DNA of 18,852 bases from Isotricha intestinalis (GCA_023807065.1 JAJJLU010000786.1:1-18852), one strand, 5' to 3'. Shown: positions 7,803-17,524, numbered from the stretch's first letter. Notes: a model not told the origin generated them from the letters alone. Numbers and translations are program-made.

Positions 7803-8699
7803 TTATAATATGTCTAAATTAATGTATGATTGTGATAATTGAATATTGTTTTGTGTATTAATAATATTACTTAATATAAATCTTATTTTATTAAATTTAT
7901 CTTCTTCTTTATTCTTATTTTCTATCTTTTTTTCTTTGAAAAAAGAATCTGATTTAAAATTTTGAAATTTATTTTGTATAAAATTTTGAGACTTTCTTAG
8001 AGAATCAATTTTATTATTTATTACTTCTTTTTCATAAAATGATAATTTCTTAAAAATTAATTCTAATTTTTGCAAATATTTTATTATTAAATTGTCATAA
8101 TTAATTTTCTCTTCTTTATTTGGAAATTTTTTTATATAATTTAAATAATCATATAAATCTTTTAAAAATTCTTTCAAAGAATTCATTTCGTTGCTTCTTT
8201 GTATTTGATTTATTATAACTAAATTTTTTGAATTAATATCATTTTCAATTTCTTCAGTTATTATTATAATTTTTTTAATTTGAGATATTAGTTTAAAATT
8301 TTTAAATATACTATCAGTGTTTTTTTCAAATCTTTTAATTTCAAGTAAAGATAAAAAATTAGTGTTATTCAATTTTTTATTATAAAGTTTATCATCTTTA
8401 TTATTTTTAATATCATCTATCTTTGAGGATATATTATTTATTATATATTCTCCAAATTCATATATTATTGATTCATAATATTTTGAATTTTTTTCTTGTT
8501 TTAAAAATTTTTGAATTTTATTATCTTTCAAAGATTTTAATATATTATTTCCTAAGTTATTATTTTGAATTAATAAATTATCAATTGAGTTTAATTGTTG
8601 ATTTAATTCAATAGTATTTGAAATTTTTGAATTAAGTAATTCTAATGTTTTATTAAATTTTTTCACTAAAGAATTTTTTTTTCTTAAGTATTCTTCCAT
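7803..8699 (-). CDS. Helical, coiled-coil-prone protein of unknown function
   Basis: 298 residues with a clear ATG (MEEYLRKKNS). The sequence is Lys, Asn, Leu and Ile rich, has no Trp and few Gly or Pro, and has no transmembrane segment or signal peptide. Heptad-like Leu/Ile spacing is visible at about 5-60 (LVKKFNKTLELLNSKI... LNSIDNLLI), about 128-175 and about 190-240, suggesting long helices or a coiled-coil scaffold subunit. I recognise no catalytic motif. Tethering complexes, the kinetochore and the cytoskeleton are all possible homes, and none is supported by sequence alone. It stands first in transcription order in a compact run of same-strand genes and diverges from the plus-strand gene at 9194. 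Confidence 0.8.
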   Translation of the reverse strand: MEEYLRKKNSLVKKFNKTLELLNSKISNTIELNQQLNSIDNLLIQNNNLGNNILKSLKDNKIQKFLKQEKNSKYYESIIYEFGEYIINNISSKIDDIKNNKDDKLYNKKLNNTNFLSLLEIKRFEKNTDSIFKNFKLISQIKKIIIITEEIENDINSKNLVIINQIQRSNEMNSLKEFLKDLYDYLNYIKKFPNKEEKINYDNLIIKYLQKLELIFKKLSFYEKEVINNKIDSLRKSQNFIQNKFQNFKSDSFFKEKKIENKNKEEDKFNKIRFILSNIINTQNNIQLSQSYINLDIL

Positions 8700-8835
8700 T
8701 TTTTGAATTTTAAATTAAAAAATAATTTCAAATTTCTTTTTATTTTTTAAATAATAAAGATAAAAAATTATTCTTTTCTATTTTATATAATATAATATTA
8801 TGAAATAATATATTAAATTTTAATTTACTAATTAC

Positions 8836-9086
8836 CTAATTTATTGTTTTTTTGGACAATTCAAATTTTTTAAATTTATTTTTATCCTAATATATAAATC
8901 TCTCTTTTTTATTGTTTATATTTTCATCAATAACTAAATTTTCTTTTTTTAATACAATTAAATTTTCACAATCATTTGAAAAATAATCACTATTATTAAA
9001 TATTAAATTCAATAAAACCTAAATGTCCTTTCTTTTAAAAATATGTTTTTATCTTTAATTCTATTGAATAAAATATTGATAAAGAT
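8836..9086 (-). pseudogene. Decayed coding fragment
   Basis: The 494-base gap between 8699 and 9194 contains a coding-like relic on the minus strand. One piece (9009-9086) reads RIKDKNIFLKERTF. A second, in another frame (8887-9018), reads NNSDYFSNDCENLIVLKKEN and on to a TAG at 8887. A further 16 open codons end in TAG at 8836. The two main pieces join either by a frameshift or by removing a candidate 29-nt GT-AG intron (8990-9018, donor GTTTTA). No ATG exists on this strand between 9086 and the plus-strand gene at 9194, so no intact gene is possible here. Codon choice (GAA, AAT, GAT, TCA) matches the real genes. No family is recognised. Confidence 0.4.
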
Positions 9087-9193
9087 TTAAATTTTTTTTT
9101 AAATTAAAAAAAACAATTTAATTATTTTTATTTTTAATTTTTTATTTATGGAAGGAATTTATTTTGATATTTTTATTTATAAAATAAAAAAAT

Positions 9194-10693
9194 ATGAAAA
9201 ACATTACTTCAAATAATATTGATATTCTAAGTAAAAAAATTAATCATTGTTTACAAAAACAAAACAGATCTTCACTAGAAACAAATAGAACAAATTCAAG
9301 TGGAATAAAATCATCAGAAAATTCATATGGAAGGAAATTTTATATAAAATTAATCAATAAAATTTTATACAAAAAATATAATACATCACCAAAAGATCAC
9401 GATATGATTCTTTTAGAAAATGTATTGCAATCAAAATATTGTCATGATCTTGCAGTTTTTAAAGAAAAAATATTATTTAATTATAATGAAGAATTCTTAA
9501 GAAGATATTATAATAAAGAAGAAAGTATTCTTAGAATTCCAAAATTTGTAATGTATTATAAGAATTATTTAATTTTTTTTTGTAATCCTATTTTCAGTGA
9601 ATTAAATTTAAATGATTTACTTCAAGTTTATAGTGAAAAAAAAGCACAAATTTTTTATAATAATAATTATAAAGATGATATTGCAAATGAAAATGAGAAA
9701 AAAGTTAATTTTTTTACTTTATTTACTCCAAAAATTAGAAAATTAATATCTAATAATAATTCTTTATCTAATTTGTCTATTAATAATTTTAATCCAAATT
9801 CTAATAATGTTTCTCTTTCTTCAATGGAAAATTCTATGATTAAGTTAATTCATGATTTATCCTTTAAAAAAAATAATGTGAAAAAAAATAAAAAGTTACA
9901 AAAGAAAAGTTTTCCTTTAAAAAAAGATAATAAAAATATTAAAGAAAATCAAAATAATAATATAATGAAAAGTAATTTAAATAATCAAAGTCCTATTAAT
10001 AGTATTATAAAAAGTAATGGTTTAGGAAAAAATTTATTTTTTATTTACAATCAAAATTTTAAGAAAATTTTATCCAATCATAGTCATACAAAAACAGGAA
10101 CAAATTTAAATTTATTTAAAGAAAAAGTTTTTTCAGAAAGAGCCAATTCAAAAAAGAAATCAAATTCAAAAATTTCTTTTTCAAAACAAAAAGTGAAAAG
10201 ATCAAGAAATCTAATTATAAGTAATCCTCTTTTTACAGATTTAGGAATTTATTCTTATAGAAATGAAAAAACAATAAGTAAAAAAAAATTAAATAAAACT
10301 AATTATCATACTATCAATTATACAAATTTTTCTGATAAAAAAAAGAATTTAAAATGTATAACTGAAAGAAATAAGAAAAATTTAATTAAAGTGATTAAAC
10401 AAGTTGAAAGTAATGAAAATAAAAAATTCAAAAATAATTATTCGAGAAATACAAATCGAAACAGTTTTCATTATATAAAAGGTAATTTGAATTTAAATAT
10501 TTTTTCAAGTGCTTTTTTAAAAGGTAAAAGTGAATATAATAATTTTAATGATATATTTTTAAAAACTGATTACCATAATGAAAAAAATAATAAAATAAAA
10601 ACAAATTTGAATGATAATTTAAAAGTCAAAAATAAAGGATTTAGTGAAATTAAAAAATATGTTCAAACTCAAAAAAAAAAATTGAAAAAATAG
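9194..10693 (+). CDS. Hypothetical protein with ordered N-terminal region and Lys/Asn/Ser-rich tail
   Basis: 499 residues, ATG start, TAG stop. Residues about 45-160 form the only ordered-looking part: FYIKLINKILYKKYN, then DHDMILLENVLQSKYCHD, FLRRYYNKEESILRIPKFV, YYKNYLIFFCNPIFSEL and EKKAQIFYNNNY. This succession (a short helix pair, an RRYY-E acidic box, then YYKNYLxFFCxPxF) reminds me of unnamed ciliate hypothetical proteins, a memory I cannot verify here. From about residue 200 on the chain is low complexity, rich in Lys, Asn and Ser, strongly basic and probably disordered. It has no transmembrane segment or signal peptide. It diverges from the helical-protein gene to its left, across the relic-bearing gap. 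Function unknown. Confidence 0.82.
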   Translation: MKNITSNNIDILSKKINHCLQKQNRSSLETNRTNSSGIKSSENSYGRKFYIKLINKILYKKYNTSPKDHDMILLENVLQSKYCHDLAVFKEKILFNYNEEFLRRYYNKEESILRIPKFVMYYKNYLIFFCNPIFSELNLNDLLQVYSEKKAQIFYNNNYKDDIANENEKKVNFFTLFTPKIRKLISNNNSLSNLSINNFNPNSNNVSLSSMENSMIKLIHDLSFKKNNVKKNKKLQKKSFPLKKDNKNIKENQNNNIMKSNLNNQSPINSIIKSNGLGKNLFFIYNQNFKKILSNHSHTKTGTNLNLFKEKVFSERANSKKKSNSKISFSKQKVKRSRNLIISNPLFTDLGIYSYRNEKTISKKKLNKTNYHTINYTNFSDKKKNLKCITERNKKNLIKVIKQVESNENKKFKNNYSRNTNRNSFHYIKGNLNLNIFSSAFLKGKSEYNNFNDIFLKTDYHNEKNNKIKTNLNDNLKVKNKGFSEIKKYVQTQKKKLKK

Positions 10694-11216
10694 TATGATA
10701 ATTATATTTTTAACTTTTTTATATTAAAAACTCTTCATAATTTTTTTTAAAAAATTAAGTATGAAAAAAAGAATTAATTTAAATTTATCTTTAACCCCAA
10801 AAAAAATAAAAAATTTATCAATTAATCTATTCTTTTTCTTACATTAAATCACTTTAATTTGGATTAAAAAAATTAATAAAATATTTATTTAGATTAAATA
10901 TAAGAAAAATATTATACATTTATTTCCATGTTTTTAATCCTTATTTTTATTTAAATTTTATTAATTATTTTTAAAAAAATTATAATTTAATAAATAAATA
11001 TTATAAAAAGTATTTTTATGTAATAATTTATTTTTAGAATAAGCATTAGAAATAACAAATTAAATATTATTTCTGTTTTTTTACTTAATATTTTATTAAT
11101 ATTTCTTATCCTTTCATAAAATCATTAAATTTTCAAATAGGTTTGATCAAAGATTATGAAATATTAAAATTATAATGATTTTATTATTATTTGACAATTA
11201 AAAAAAAATTAAAAAA
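10694..11216. other. Intergenic region without a supported gene
   Basis: 523 bases between two same-direction genes, very AT-rich with long A and T runs. The best open frame on the plus strand is 28 codons from ATG 10761, too short and low in complexity to call. A perfect 10-base palindrome, TTTGATCAAA, lies at 11142-11151, about 65 bases before the ATG of the next gene. It stands out in such AT-rich DNA as a possible upstream element, but nothing else supports a function. I see no tRNA-like cloverleaf, promoter consensus or relic coding frame. Confidence 0.6.
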
Positions 11217-13319
11217 ATGAGAAGTAAAGTTGAAAAATATAATGAAGAAAATGACGTTTCAACAAAAGATAATCTAGACAATAATAATCAATTCAATTCT
11301 TTATCAATAAAAGATAAAACATATCCTCATAAAGAATGTATAAATTGTTTAATTAAATGTTCTAATTATAAACTTAATATAACACTAAAAGATGAAAAAA
11401 CATGCAGTGGATATTGTTTTAATAATAATAATAATATATTATATTATAATAATTCCTCAGCCCAACAAATTATAAATTTAATTAAAAAAAAAGAAGATTT
11501 CAATCAAACCATCAATAAAGAAACTTTGTTAAAAATAACAGAACAAAAAATAAATGAAAAAGAAGATAAATTATTAAATAAAGAAATTACTTTTCCAATA
11601 GAAAATATTATTAAAGAAAATAAAATAATCATATGGGAAAATCCAACAATTTTATTATCAAATAATGGAAATAATAATACTTCTTCAATTTTAATTGAAA
11701 TTGATTTAAATTCAAATTCTCAAGATAATAAATTTTTTAAAGAAATAAATAAGAATATTCTTGGTAAAGATATATTATGTAGTATAAATGCTATTGTTCA
11801 TAATAAAGCTAATTTATTAAAAAATGACATTTTATTTTCTATAGACTCTAAAAATTTAATTAAATCTATTCAATATAGACTTGAAGATTATAAAAATTCA
11901 ATTTTAATTTCAAATCAAAAGAATTTAAATTTTAGTTTTAAAAATCATTTTTTTACTCCATTACATTCTCAAACTAATATTGCTTTTTCTTTTTTTACAA
12001 ATAATAAAAAACTAATCAAAAACATTAATTATTTACAAACTAATTTTAATTCAATTATTCATAAAAGATTTATTTTAGATAAATTATATATAGGAATTAA
12101 CATTCCAAATCATTTGGCAAATTTAAATGATAATGGTAAATTAAATATTAATAATGATTCAAATTTATCCTTTTTTAAAGATAGTTTGAATAATCAACTT
12201 GATTTAAATAAATCTTTGAATGATTCTTCAGAAGTTTTTAATCAAAGTTTTACTCATGGTTTTTATAATAATAAATTTAATTTAAATTATTCATCGAAAA
12301 TAAATTATAAAAAAAAATATTATCAAAATAAAGAAAAAGTATATATTGAAAATTCTCATAACTTAAAAAAATATAATAATAAATTTCCTGATTTTTTTGT
12401 GAACGTTCCAGTTAGAAAATCTTCAGAATATAATACACATAAAGTTTTCAAAAAATATAATTATCATAAAAATTATGAAACAATTATTTTAAATCCAAAT
12501 AATTTATTTATAAAAAATCTTTTTATAAAATTCAAAGATAATAATGAATCATTTTGTAATTTCATAATATTTAAAAATTTTATCCAAATAGAAAACCCAA
12601 ATAAAAAGAATTTAACAATAGAATCAATCTTTAATGCTTTTTTTAAAGTAAGTATTTATAGTTTAAACATACCGTTTATAAATCAAAACGGAAAAATTCA
12701 AAATATATTATATACACCAACATTATCTAATTTCAATATAGTATTAAAAAATCAAGAATTAATAGAAAATTTTTCAAAACAATTAATAACACAATCAAGA
12801 AAATCTTCTTCATCCACTAAAAGTTCATTTGAAGAAAATATTAATAATGATTTCTTTATAGAAGATATAAAAATTAAAATATTTAATTCAAATGAATTAG
12901 TATTTGAATTCAACGAAACTAAACCTCCTTTTTTAAGGAATTGTTTAGAAGTTCAAATCCAAAATATTATAAATTATTTAAATATTGGAAATGTAAGTAT
13001 TAGAGATATAGATATTGAAAAAAGTTATTTTTCAATATCTTGGAATACTGTAAATTCTATCTTAATAAATAATAATTTTTTATCTTTTTATTTATTTGAT
13101 TTAACTCTTATTGGAATTATTCCTATTAAATTTGAGAAAGAAAAATGGATTAAAAGTATTTCTTTTGAAGGTAATAATTTTAATAAAGAATATGATATTA
13201 TTCTTAGTGATTCTGTAAAAAAAGTTGAAGATTTTTTATATTTTTTAAATAATTCTTCAACAAATTTCTTTTCTTATTCTTCTGATTATGAATTTTACTT
13301 AAGAAATAAAAATAATTAG
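11217..13319 (+). CDS. Hypothetical protein with N-terminal Cys cluster and conserved-looking C-terminal domain
   Basis: 700 residues, ATG start, TAG stop. Near the N-terminus five cysteines (41, 44, 48, 63, 67) are spaced C-x2-C-x3-C-x14-C-x3-C, a possible small metal-binding element. The middle is Asn/Lys-rich. Residues about 548-650 look folded: alternating strands and helices with PPFLRNCLEVQIQNII (570-585), DIEKSYFSISWNTVN (599-613) and LIGIIPIKFEKEKW (631-644). This resembles an unnamed domain I associate with ciliate hypothetical proteins (S-x-x-W-T/N-P/T-V, then LIGxxPIK), but I cannot name it. No signal peptide or transmembrane helix is evident. It follows the 9194 gene in the same direction but 523 bases away, so it is probably transcribed on its own. 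Confidence 0.82.
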   Translation: MRSKVEKYNEENDVSTKDNLDNNNQFNSLSIKDKTYPHKECINCLIKCSNYKLNITLKDEKTCSGYCFNNNNNILYYNNSSAQQIINLIKKKEDFNQTINKETLLKITEQKINEKEDKLLNKEITFPIENIIKENKIIIWENPTILLSNNGNNNTSSILIEIDLNSNSQDNKFFKEINKNILGKDILCSINAIVHNKANLLKNDILFSIDSKNLIKSIQYRLEDYKNSILISNQKNLNFSFKNHFFTPLHSQTNIAFSFFTNNKKLIKNINYLQTNFNSIIHKRFILDKLYIGINIPNHLANLNDNGKLNINNDSNLSFFKDSLNNQLDLNKSLNDSSEVFNQSFTHGFYNNKFNLNYSSKINYKKKYYQNKEKVYIENSHNLKKYNNKFPDFFVNVPVRKSSEYNTHKVFKKYNYHKNYETIILNPNNLFIKNLFIKFKDNNESFCNFIIFKNFIQIENPNKKNLTIESIFNAFFKVSIYSLNIPFINQNGKIQNILYTPTLSNFNIVLKNQELIENFSKQLITQSRKSSSSTKSSFEENINNDFFIEDIKIKIFNSNELVFEFNETKPPFLRNCLEVQIQNIINYLNIGNVSIRDIDIEKSYFSISWNTVNSILINNNFLSFYLFDLTLIGIIPIKFEKEKWIKSISFEGNNFNKEYDIILSDSVKKVEDFLYFLNNSSTNFFSYSSDYEFYLRNKNN

Positions 13320-13492
13320 CTATTTATTATCATTTTTATAGATTATATTATTATTATGTAAATTATTAATGTATTTATATTAATTTAGAAAAAAACTGAA
13401 AAAAATTCAATTATAAAAATGTAAATAGTTTAAAAAACAAAATAAATATGATATTAATTTTTATCTATTCTAAATACAAAAATCAATATTTT

Positions 13493-14920
13493 TTATTTTT
13501 CCTCTTCATTCCAAGGTCTAAATCCATTTAAAATCCTATTTACATCTTGAGGAGAATATTCAGTTTTTAATTTATTAGCAATAATAATATCTCTAGTTTT
13601 ACTTTCAATATCATATAAACCTTTATTAGTTAATTTCTTTTTAATTAATAAACGAGAATCAGGATTAATTTTAATACTTTTACTAGGAATTTTAGGATCA
13701 TGTAAATTAGAATTTTTTCTTTTAATAAAATCTTCAAAAGCAATTTTATGAATAATTTCAAATCTTTCTGCTTTATTTTTTAATTGTTGATTTAAATAAT
13801 CTCCATAATATAATTTAGGTGAATTAGGATTATAATAAGTTTGTAAAGTTTGAGCATATTTCCTATTTAATAATTGTCTTTTTTTTTCTTCAAAAACAGT
13901 AGCATCAAATGTAATAATTTTTTCATCTTCTTTTTTTTTATCTTCATTATCACTTTTTCTTTTATTTATATATTTATCTAAATTATCATCATCATTATAA
14001 TCATCATCATTCATAAAATCATCAGCAAAATCTTTAAACATATTCTCAGGTAAAGTTTTAATTAAATTTAAATTATTTTCTATTCTTTGTAAATGTCTTT
14101 CAACAGGATTTAATTGACTAATTTTTTCATTAGAAAAAACATTTTCAACATTTAATTCAAGTTTTTTTGGTGCTTTATGAACTGAATTATTTTTTTCACC
14201 AAATTCATTATAAGCAGTTCTAAAGCCTCTTACAATTCCTTTATTTAAAGTAGAATATTTTTCATCTGGATGTTTATGAGATAATTTATATAAAAATTCT
14301 TCAGTTAATATTTTTTTTTCTTTTTCATTATATTTTTTTTTTGATTCTACTGAAACTGATCTTAATGGATTTTTTACTAAAGAAAAAAATGGTAAATCTG
14401 TTATTACTTTCATTTCTTCTTCATCAGGAAATATTTTTTTTAATATTTTTTTTTCTTCTTCATCTTTTGAACTTTCATCTATTATTTTAACTTGAATTTT
14501 ATTCTTTTGATTATCATTTATATTATTATTATTACTATTATAAATGTTGTTGTAAGTTAGGAAAATATTATTTTTGCTTTTTTGCTTATTTTTTATTGTT
14601 TTATTCTTTTGTTTCTCAAAATTATAATGAGGATTTAAATTTATTATATCAAAAGAATTAATTTGTTTTCCTTTTAATTTATTTAAATAAGTGTCTTTAT
14701 AAGTAATATTATAATTGTCTTCAAAAGGCATTGGAGTATATTGTTCCCATTTATTTGTTACTTGAATTATTTTATTTTTATTTGGAGTTTCTTTCATTTC
14801 TTTTAATTTTTTTATTTTTGTAAATCCACGAAACATTCTTCTATTTAAGGATGTTACTAATTTTCTATTTGTTTCTGCTGCTTCAAATTGTCTTTGGGCT
14901 AATGTTGGGAAATATGACAT
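13493..14920 (-). CDS. Unrecognised basic/acidic protein, possibly structural
   Basis: 475 residues with a clear ATG (MSYFPTLAQRQFEAAETNRK) and TAA stop. The first 45 residues form a basic, probably helical segment (RQFEAAETNRKLVTSLNRRM), followed by a KWEQYTPMPFEDNY segment. The region about 100-150 is Lys/Asn-rich. An acidic patch with repeated Asp (FADDFMNDDDYNDDDNLDKY) lies about residues 295-315, followed by a long Lys/Glu helix. The tail (INPDSRLLIKKKLTNKGLYD ... ILNGFRPWNEEEK) appears ordered. There is no membrane segment, signal peptide or enzyme motif. A cytoskeletal or axonemal role would fit the composition, but that is only a guess. It converges with the 700-residue gene to its left across 173 bases. 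Confidence 0.82.
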   Translation of the reverse strand: MSYFPTLAQRQFEAAETNRKLVTSLNRRMFRGFTKIKKLKEMKETPNKNKIIQVTNKWEQYTPMPFEDNYNITYKDTYLNKLKGKQINSFDIINLNPHYNFEKQKNKTIKNKQKSKNNIFLTYNNIYNSNNNNINDNQKNKIQVKIIDESSKDEEEKKILKKIFPDEEEMKVITDLPFFSLVKNPLRSVSVESKKKYNEKEKKILTEEFLYKLSHKHPDEKYSTLNKGIVRGFRTAYNEFGEKNNSVHKAPKKLELNVENVFSNEKISQLNPVERHLQRIENNLNLIKTLPENMFKDFADDFMNDDDYNDDDNLDKYINKRKSDNEDKKKEDEKIITFDATVFEEKKRQLLNRKYAQTLQTYYNPNSPKLYYGDYLNQQLKNKAERFEIIHKIAFEDFIKRKNSNLHDPKIPSKSIKINPDSRLLIKKKLTNKGLYDIESKTRDIIIANKLKTEYSPQDVNRILNGFRPWNEEEK

Positions 14921-15137
14921 TTTCTTTTTTAAGTTATTTATTTTTTTTTAATTATTAAATTATGAATTTTATAGGAGAATTATAGAATTTATGTTTTTAT
15001 ATATTATTTATATTCTCATTAATAAGGTAATTAATCTTTTTGCTTTTTTTTCATAATTGTTTCAAAGAAAATTAATATCAATTAATATTTTTTCTTTTTT
15101 AATATTAAAATAAATAATCAAAGGAAATTTAATTTCT

Positions 15138-15677
15138 TTAATTGTTTTTAATTTTCATCAAAAAATTGCCAATAAACATTAAGATATCTTTTATAGTAAC
15201 AAAAGTTAGAAAAATTAGCCATTTGTTTTTTTCCCCTCCATTTAAAAAATATACTAAAAATCTTAAAGAAGTTCCCAAAACTATATCTAAATTATTTAAT
15301 AATATACCAACAATTAAAAATATTGGATTCTTATATTTATTTATTAAAAAGCAGAAAATAATTATTAGAATCATAAATATATAATCAATAAAATAAAAGA
15401 TAAATCCTTTACCATTTGAAACCGAAAATATTAATAAATCAAATATTAATAATAACACAAATATTACAATATAATAATAAAATCCATAATTTTTTTTATT
15501 GTTGGAATTTTTTAATTCATCAATATTCCTTATTTTGTTATTTTTTGAAAAATTATTATTTTGCTCATTTAAATCATGAATATATTTATTATCTAAATTT
15601 TGATTATTTTGATTGTTCATAAAAAATGATAATGGAATATAATTATCGTCTGAATTTCCCTTTGTAGGAGTTGACAT
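15138..15677 (-). CDS. Four-helix integral membrane protein, unknown family
   Basis: 179 residues with ATG start (MSTPTKGNSDDNY) and TAA stop. The first 60 residues are polar and Asn-rich, without a signal peptide. Four hydrophobic helices follow at about 66-86, 91-112, 118-140 and 152-172, connected by very short loops (SNGKG, NKYKN, NGGEKNK). The chain ends in KIKNN. The Lys near the C-terminus sits at the -5 position, so it is not a classic KKxx retrieval signal. A compact four-helix bundle with a disordered polar N-terminus fits many small endomembrane proteins, and I cannot assign a family. The gene lies 217 bases upstream (in transcription) of the 475-residue gene on the same strand. 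Confidence 0.82.
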   Translation of the reverse strand: MSTPTKGNSDDNYIPLSFFMNNQNNQNLDNKYIHDLNEQNNNFSKNNKIRNIDELKNSNNKKNYGFYYYIVIFVLLLIFDLLIFSVSNGKGFIFYFIDYIFMILIIIFCFLINKYKNPIFLIVGILLNNLDIVLGTSLRFLVYFLNGGEKNKWLIFLTFVTIKDILMFIGNFLMKIKNN

Positions 15678-15819
15678 ATTTTTGATAATATATTTTTTAT
15701 TTAAAATATTTAGCTAAACTTTATATACTATTTCTTTTAATTAAAGAATGATATTAATATAAAGATTCATTTTATATATTATATAAGTATTTACAATCTT
15801 TGATAAATTACAAAAATAT

Positions 15820-17519
15820 TTATTTTTCCTTTTTTTTCTGAAACCAGTATTTTTTCAAAAAAATATAAATCAATATGATTTCGATATATATGTTCTTTGT
15901 TTAAATTTTTTTCCTAATCTTTTCATTTTCTTTTAAACTATTTCTTACATTTTTATTTTTTCGTAGAATATATATGATAAAAAGTAATATTTATTTTCAA
16001 AATATAATAATGAAATATTTAAATTTGGGATGTTTAATTTTTTTTACAAATGATTATTTTTTTATTTGAAAATGTTAATTTTTAAATTACTCTATGTAAA
16101 AATTCATATGTATTTCCTAGTTCTTGGAATTGAAAAACTTTTTTTAAAAAAATCTTCTTGATTTTTCCATAAAAAAATTTATCAATAATTGAATTGTTCC
16201 AAAAAGAATGTATCTTATTTAACAATATATCTATGATAACTATAATTAATAGAATTTGTAAAAGTAATTTTTACTCATAAATCACTCCAATATTTGCTAC
16301 TATACTAAATAAATTCTGATAATATCTATCATATATTTTAAAAGAATTTTTCATTTTAAAAATAAAAACCCAAAATAAATTTATTTCTGAATTATTATTT
16401 TTGTATTTCTTAAATTATCTTCATTTATATATGAAACATCTTTTTTTAAAGAATTAAAAAGAAAATATGAATATGTTTTAACTATTAATATTTCTATTAT
16501 GTTTATAATTATTTTTTGAAGAAGAGACTTTGAAATGAAAAAACTTTTTAACGGTTTAATGTAATTATTGATAAAAATATTATTATCTATTTTAACTAAA
16601 TAAACATTAATAAAATTATTCATAACAATCTCAATTTCTTCTTTTTTTGCCAACTTTGATTCCAAAAATAAAATTTTCCATTGAATTTTTTCTTCAAATT
16701 TCTAAGATAAGAGAAGAATATAAATTATCTATTTTTGAATCTCCATTAGGAGAAATATTATTTTTTTCATTAATTTTATAATATTTTTTCCATAGAATTA
16801 AAGTTAAAGATAAACTCCTTAAGGCTTTTCATAATTATATAATCCAAAGATAAATGGATTATCTGAATAAATGAGAATAATTGATTTTATTAATTACTTA
16901 TAATATATAAATGTTATTGTTGATATTAGTGAAAATTACATTAAACAAAAAATTATTCCATATATTGAATTATATCTTGATTATATCAAGTGGAATTTAA
17001 AACTATATATTATATAATCTTATAATATATCAAAAAAAATCTTAAATTTTTTTTCTTATTCTCTTTATAATTGAAATAATTGATTATAAAAGAAAGGTAA
17101 AAAAATTTGACTCACAATAATAAAATAAACAATATTAAGAATAGATAATATTTTTAATTTCGAATAATTTAAAAAATAATTTTAAAAAATCTTATAAATT
17201 GCAGATTCTAATTTTTAATTTATTTATTTTTTCTTAATTAAATTGATATATTGTTTTTTATCTTATTTGAAAAACTTAGCAAAATTATCATAGACATTTA
17301 TTTTAATCAAAAAATCTTTAAATATATTTTAATTATAAAAATTATTCGGAATAATATATTTTCTTCTTTATATACATCTAAAGCATTTATAATAAATTTG
17401 ATTTTTTAATTATAATATATTCTCCATAAATTCTTTAAATTTAATTGTAAAAAAATTAAAAAACATTTAATTATAAAATCGAAACTTAAAAATAAAATGT
17501 TATAATCTTTATTAAAGTA
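15820..17519 (-). pseudogene. Decayed long protein gene, multiple frameshifts and in-frame stops
   Basis: This 1.7-kb stretch between the membrane-protein gene and the bZIP gene has no intact gene, but coding-like pieces succeed one another in order on the minus strand. 17307-17519 has one TAA (INALDVYKEENILFRII). About 17266-17325 follows in another frame (KDFLIKINVYDNFAKFFK). 16694-16828 is open for 45 codons (KINEKNNISPNGDSKIDNLY). 16381-16701 is open for 106 codons (FEEKIQWKILFLESKLAKKE). 16082-16414 has a single TAA in 111 codons (KNSFKIYDRYYQNLFS, ELGNTYEFLHRVI). 15820-15960 has one TAA. Neighbouring pieces overlap or abut in different frames, as expected after single-base indels. In DNA this AT-rich a random frame should meet a stop about every ten codons, so the 106- and 111-codon pieces are not chance. 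The 5' end is missing, cut at the bZIP start. Family not recognised; helical character. Confidence 0.65.
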
Positions 17520-17524
17520 TAAAA

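Noticed and set aside
10761..10847. 28-codon open frame from an ATG in the 10.7-11.2 kb gap
   Set aside because: Too short, low in complexity, with stops soon after in the same frame and no splice partner found.
15142..15622. Two plus-strand frames opposite the four-helix membrane protein
   Set aside because: They lie entirely within the real gene; the minus frame has a clean ATG, one uninterrupted frame and a sensible membrane topology.
16238..16272. Possible 35-nt GT-AG intron on the minus strand removing the single TAA of the 16082-16414 piece
   Set aside because: Splicing shifts into a frame that stops after eight codons, whereas without splicing the same frame stays open for 62 more codons; a mutated stop explains the data better.
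16861..16895. Possible GT...CAG intron of about 35 nt on the minus strand (GTAATTAATA...TTCAG) within the decayed region
   Set aside because: Neither splice phase joins two open frames, so it does not rescue a gene.
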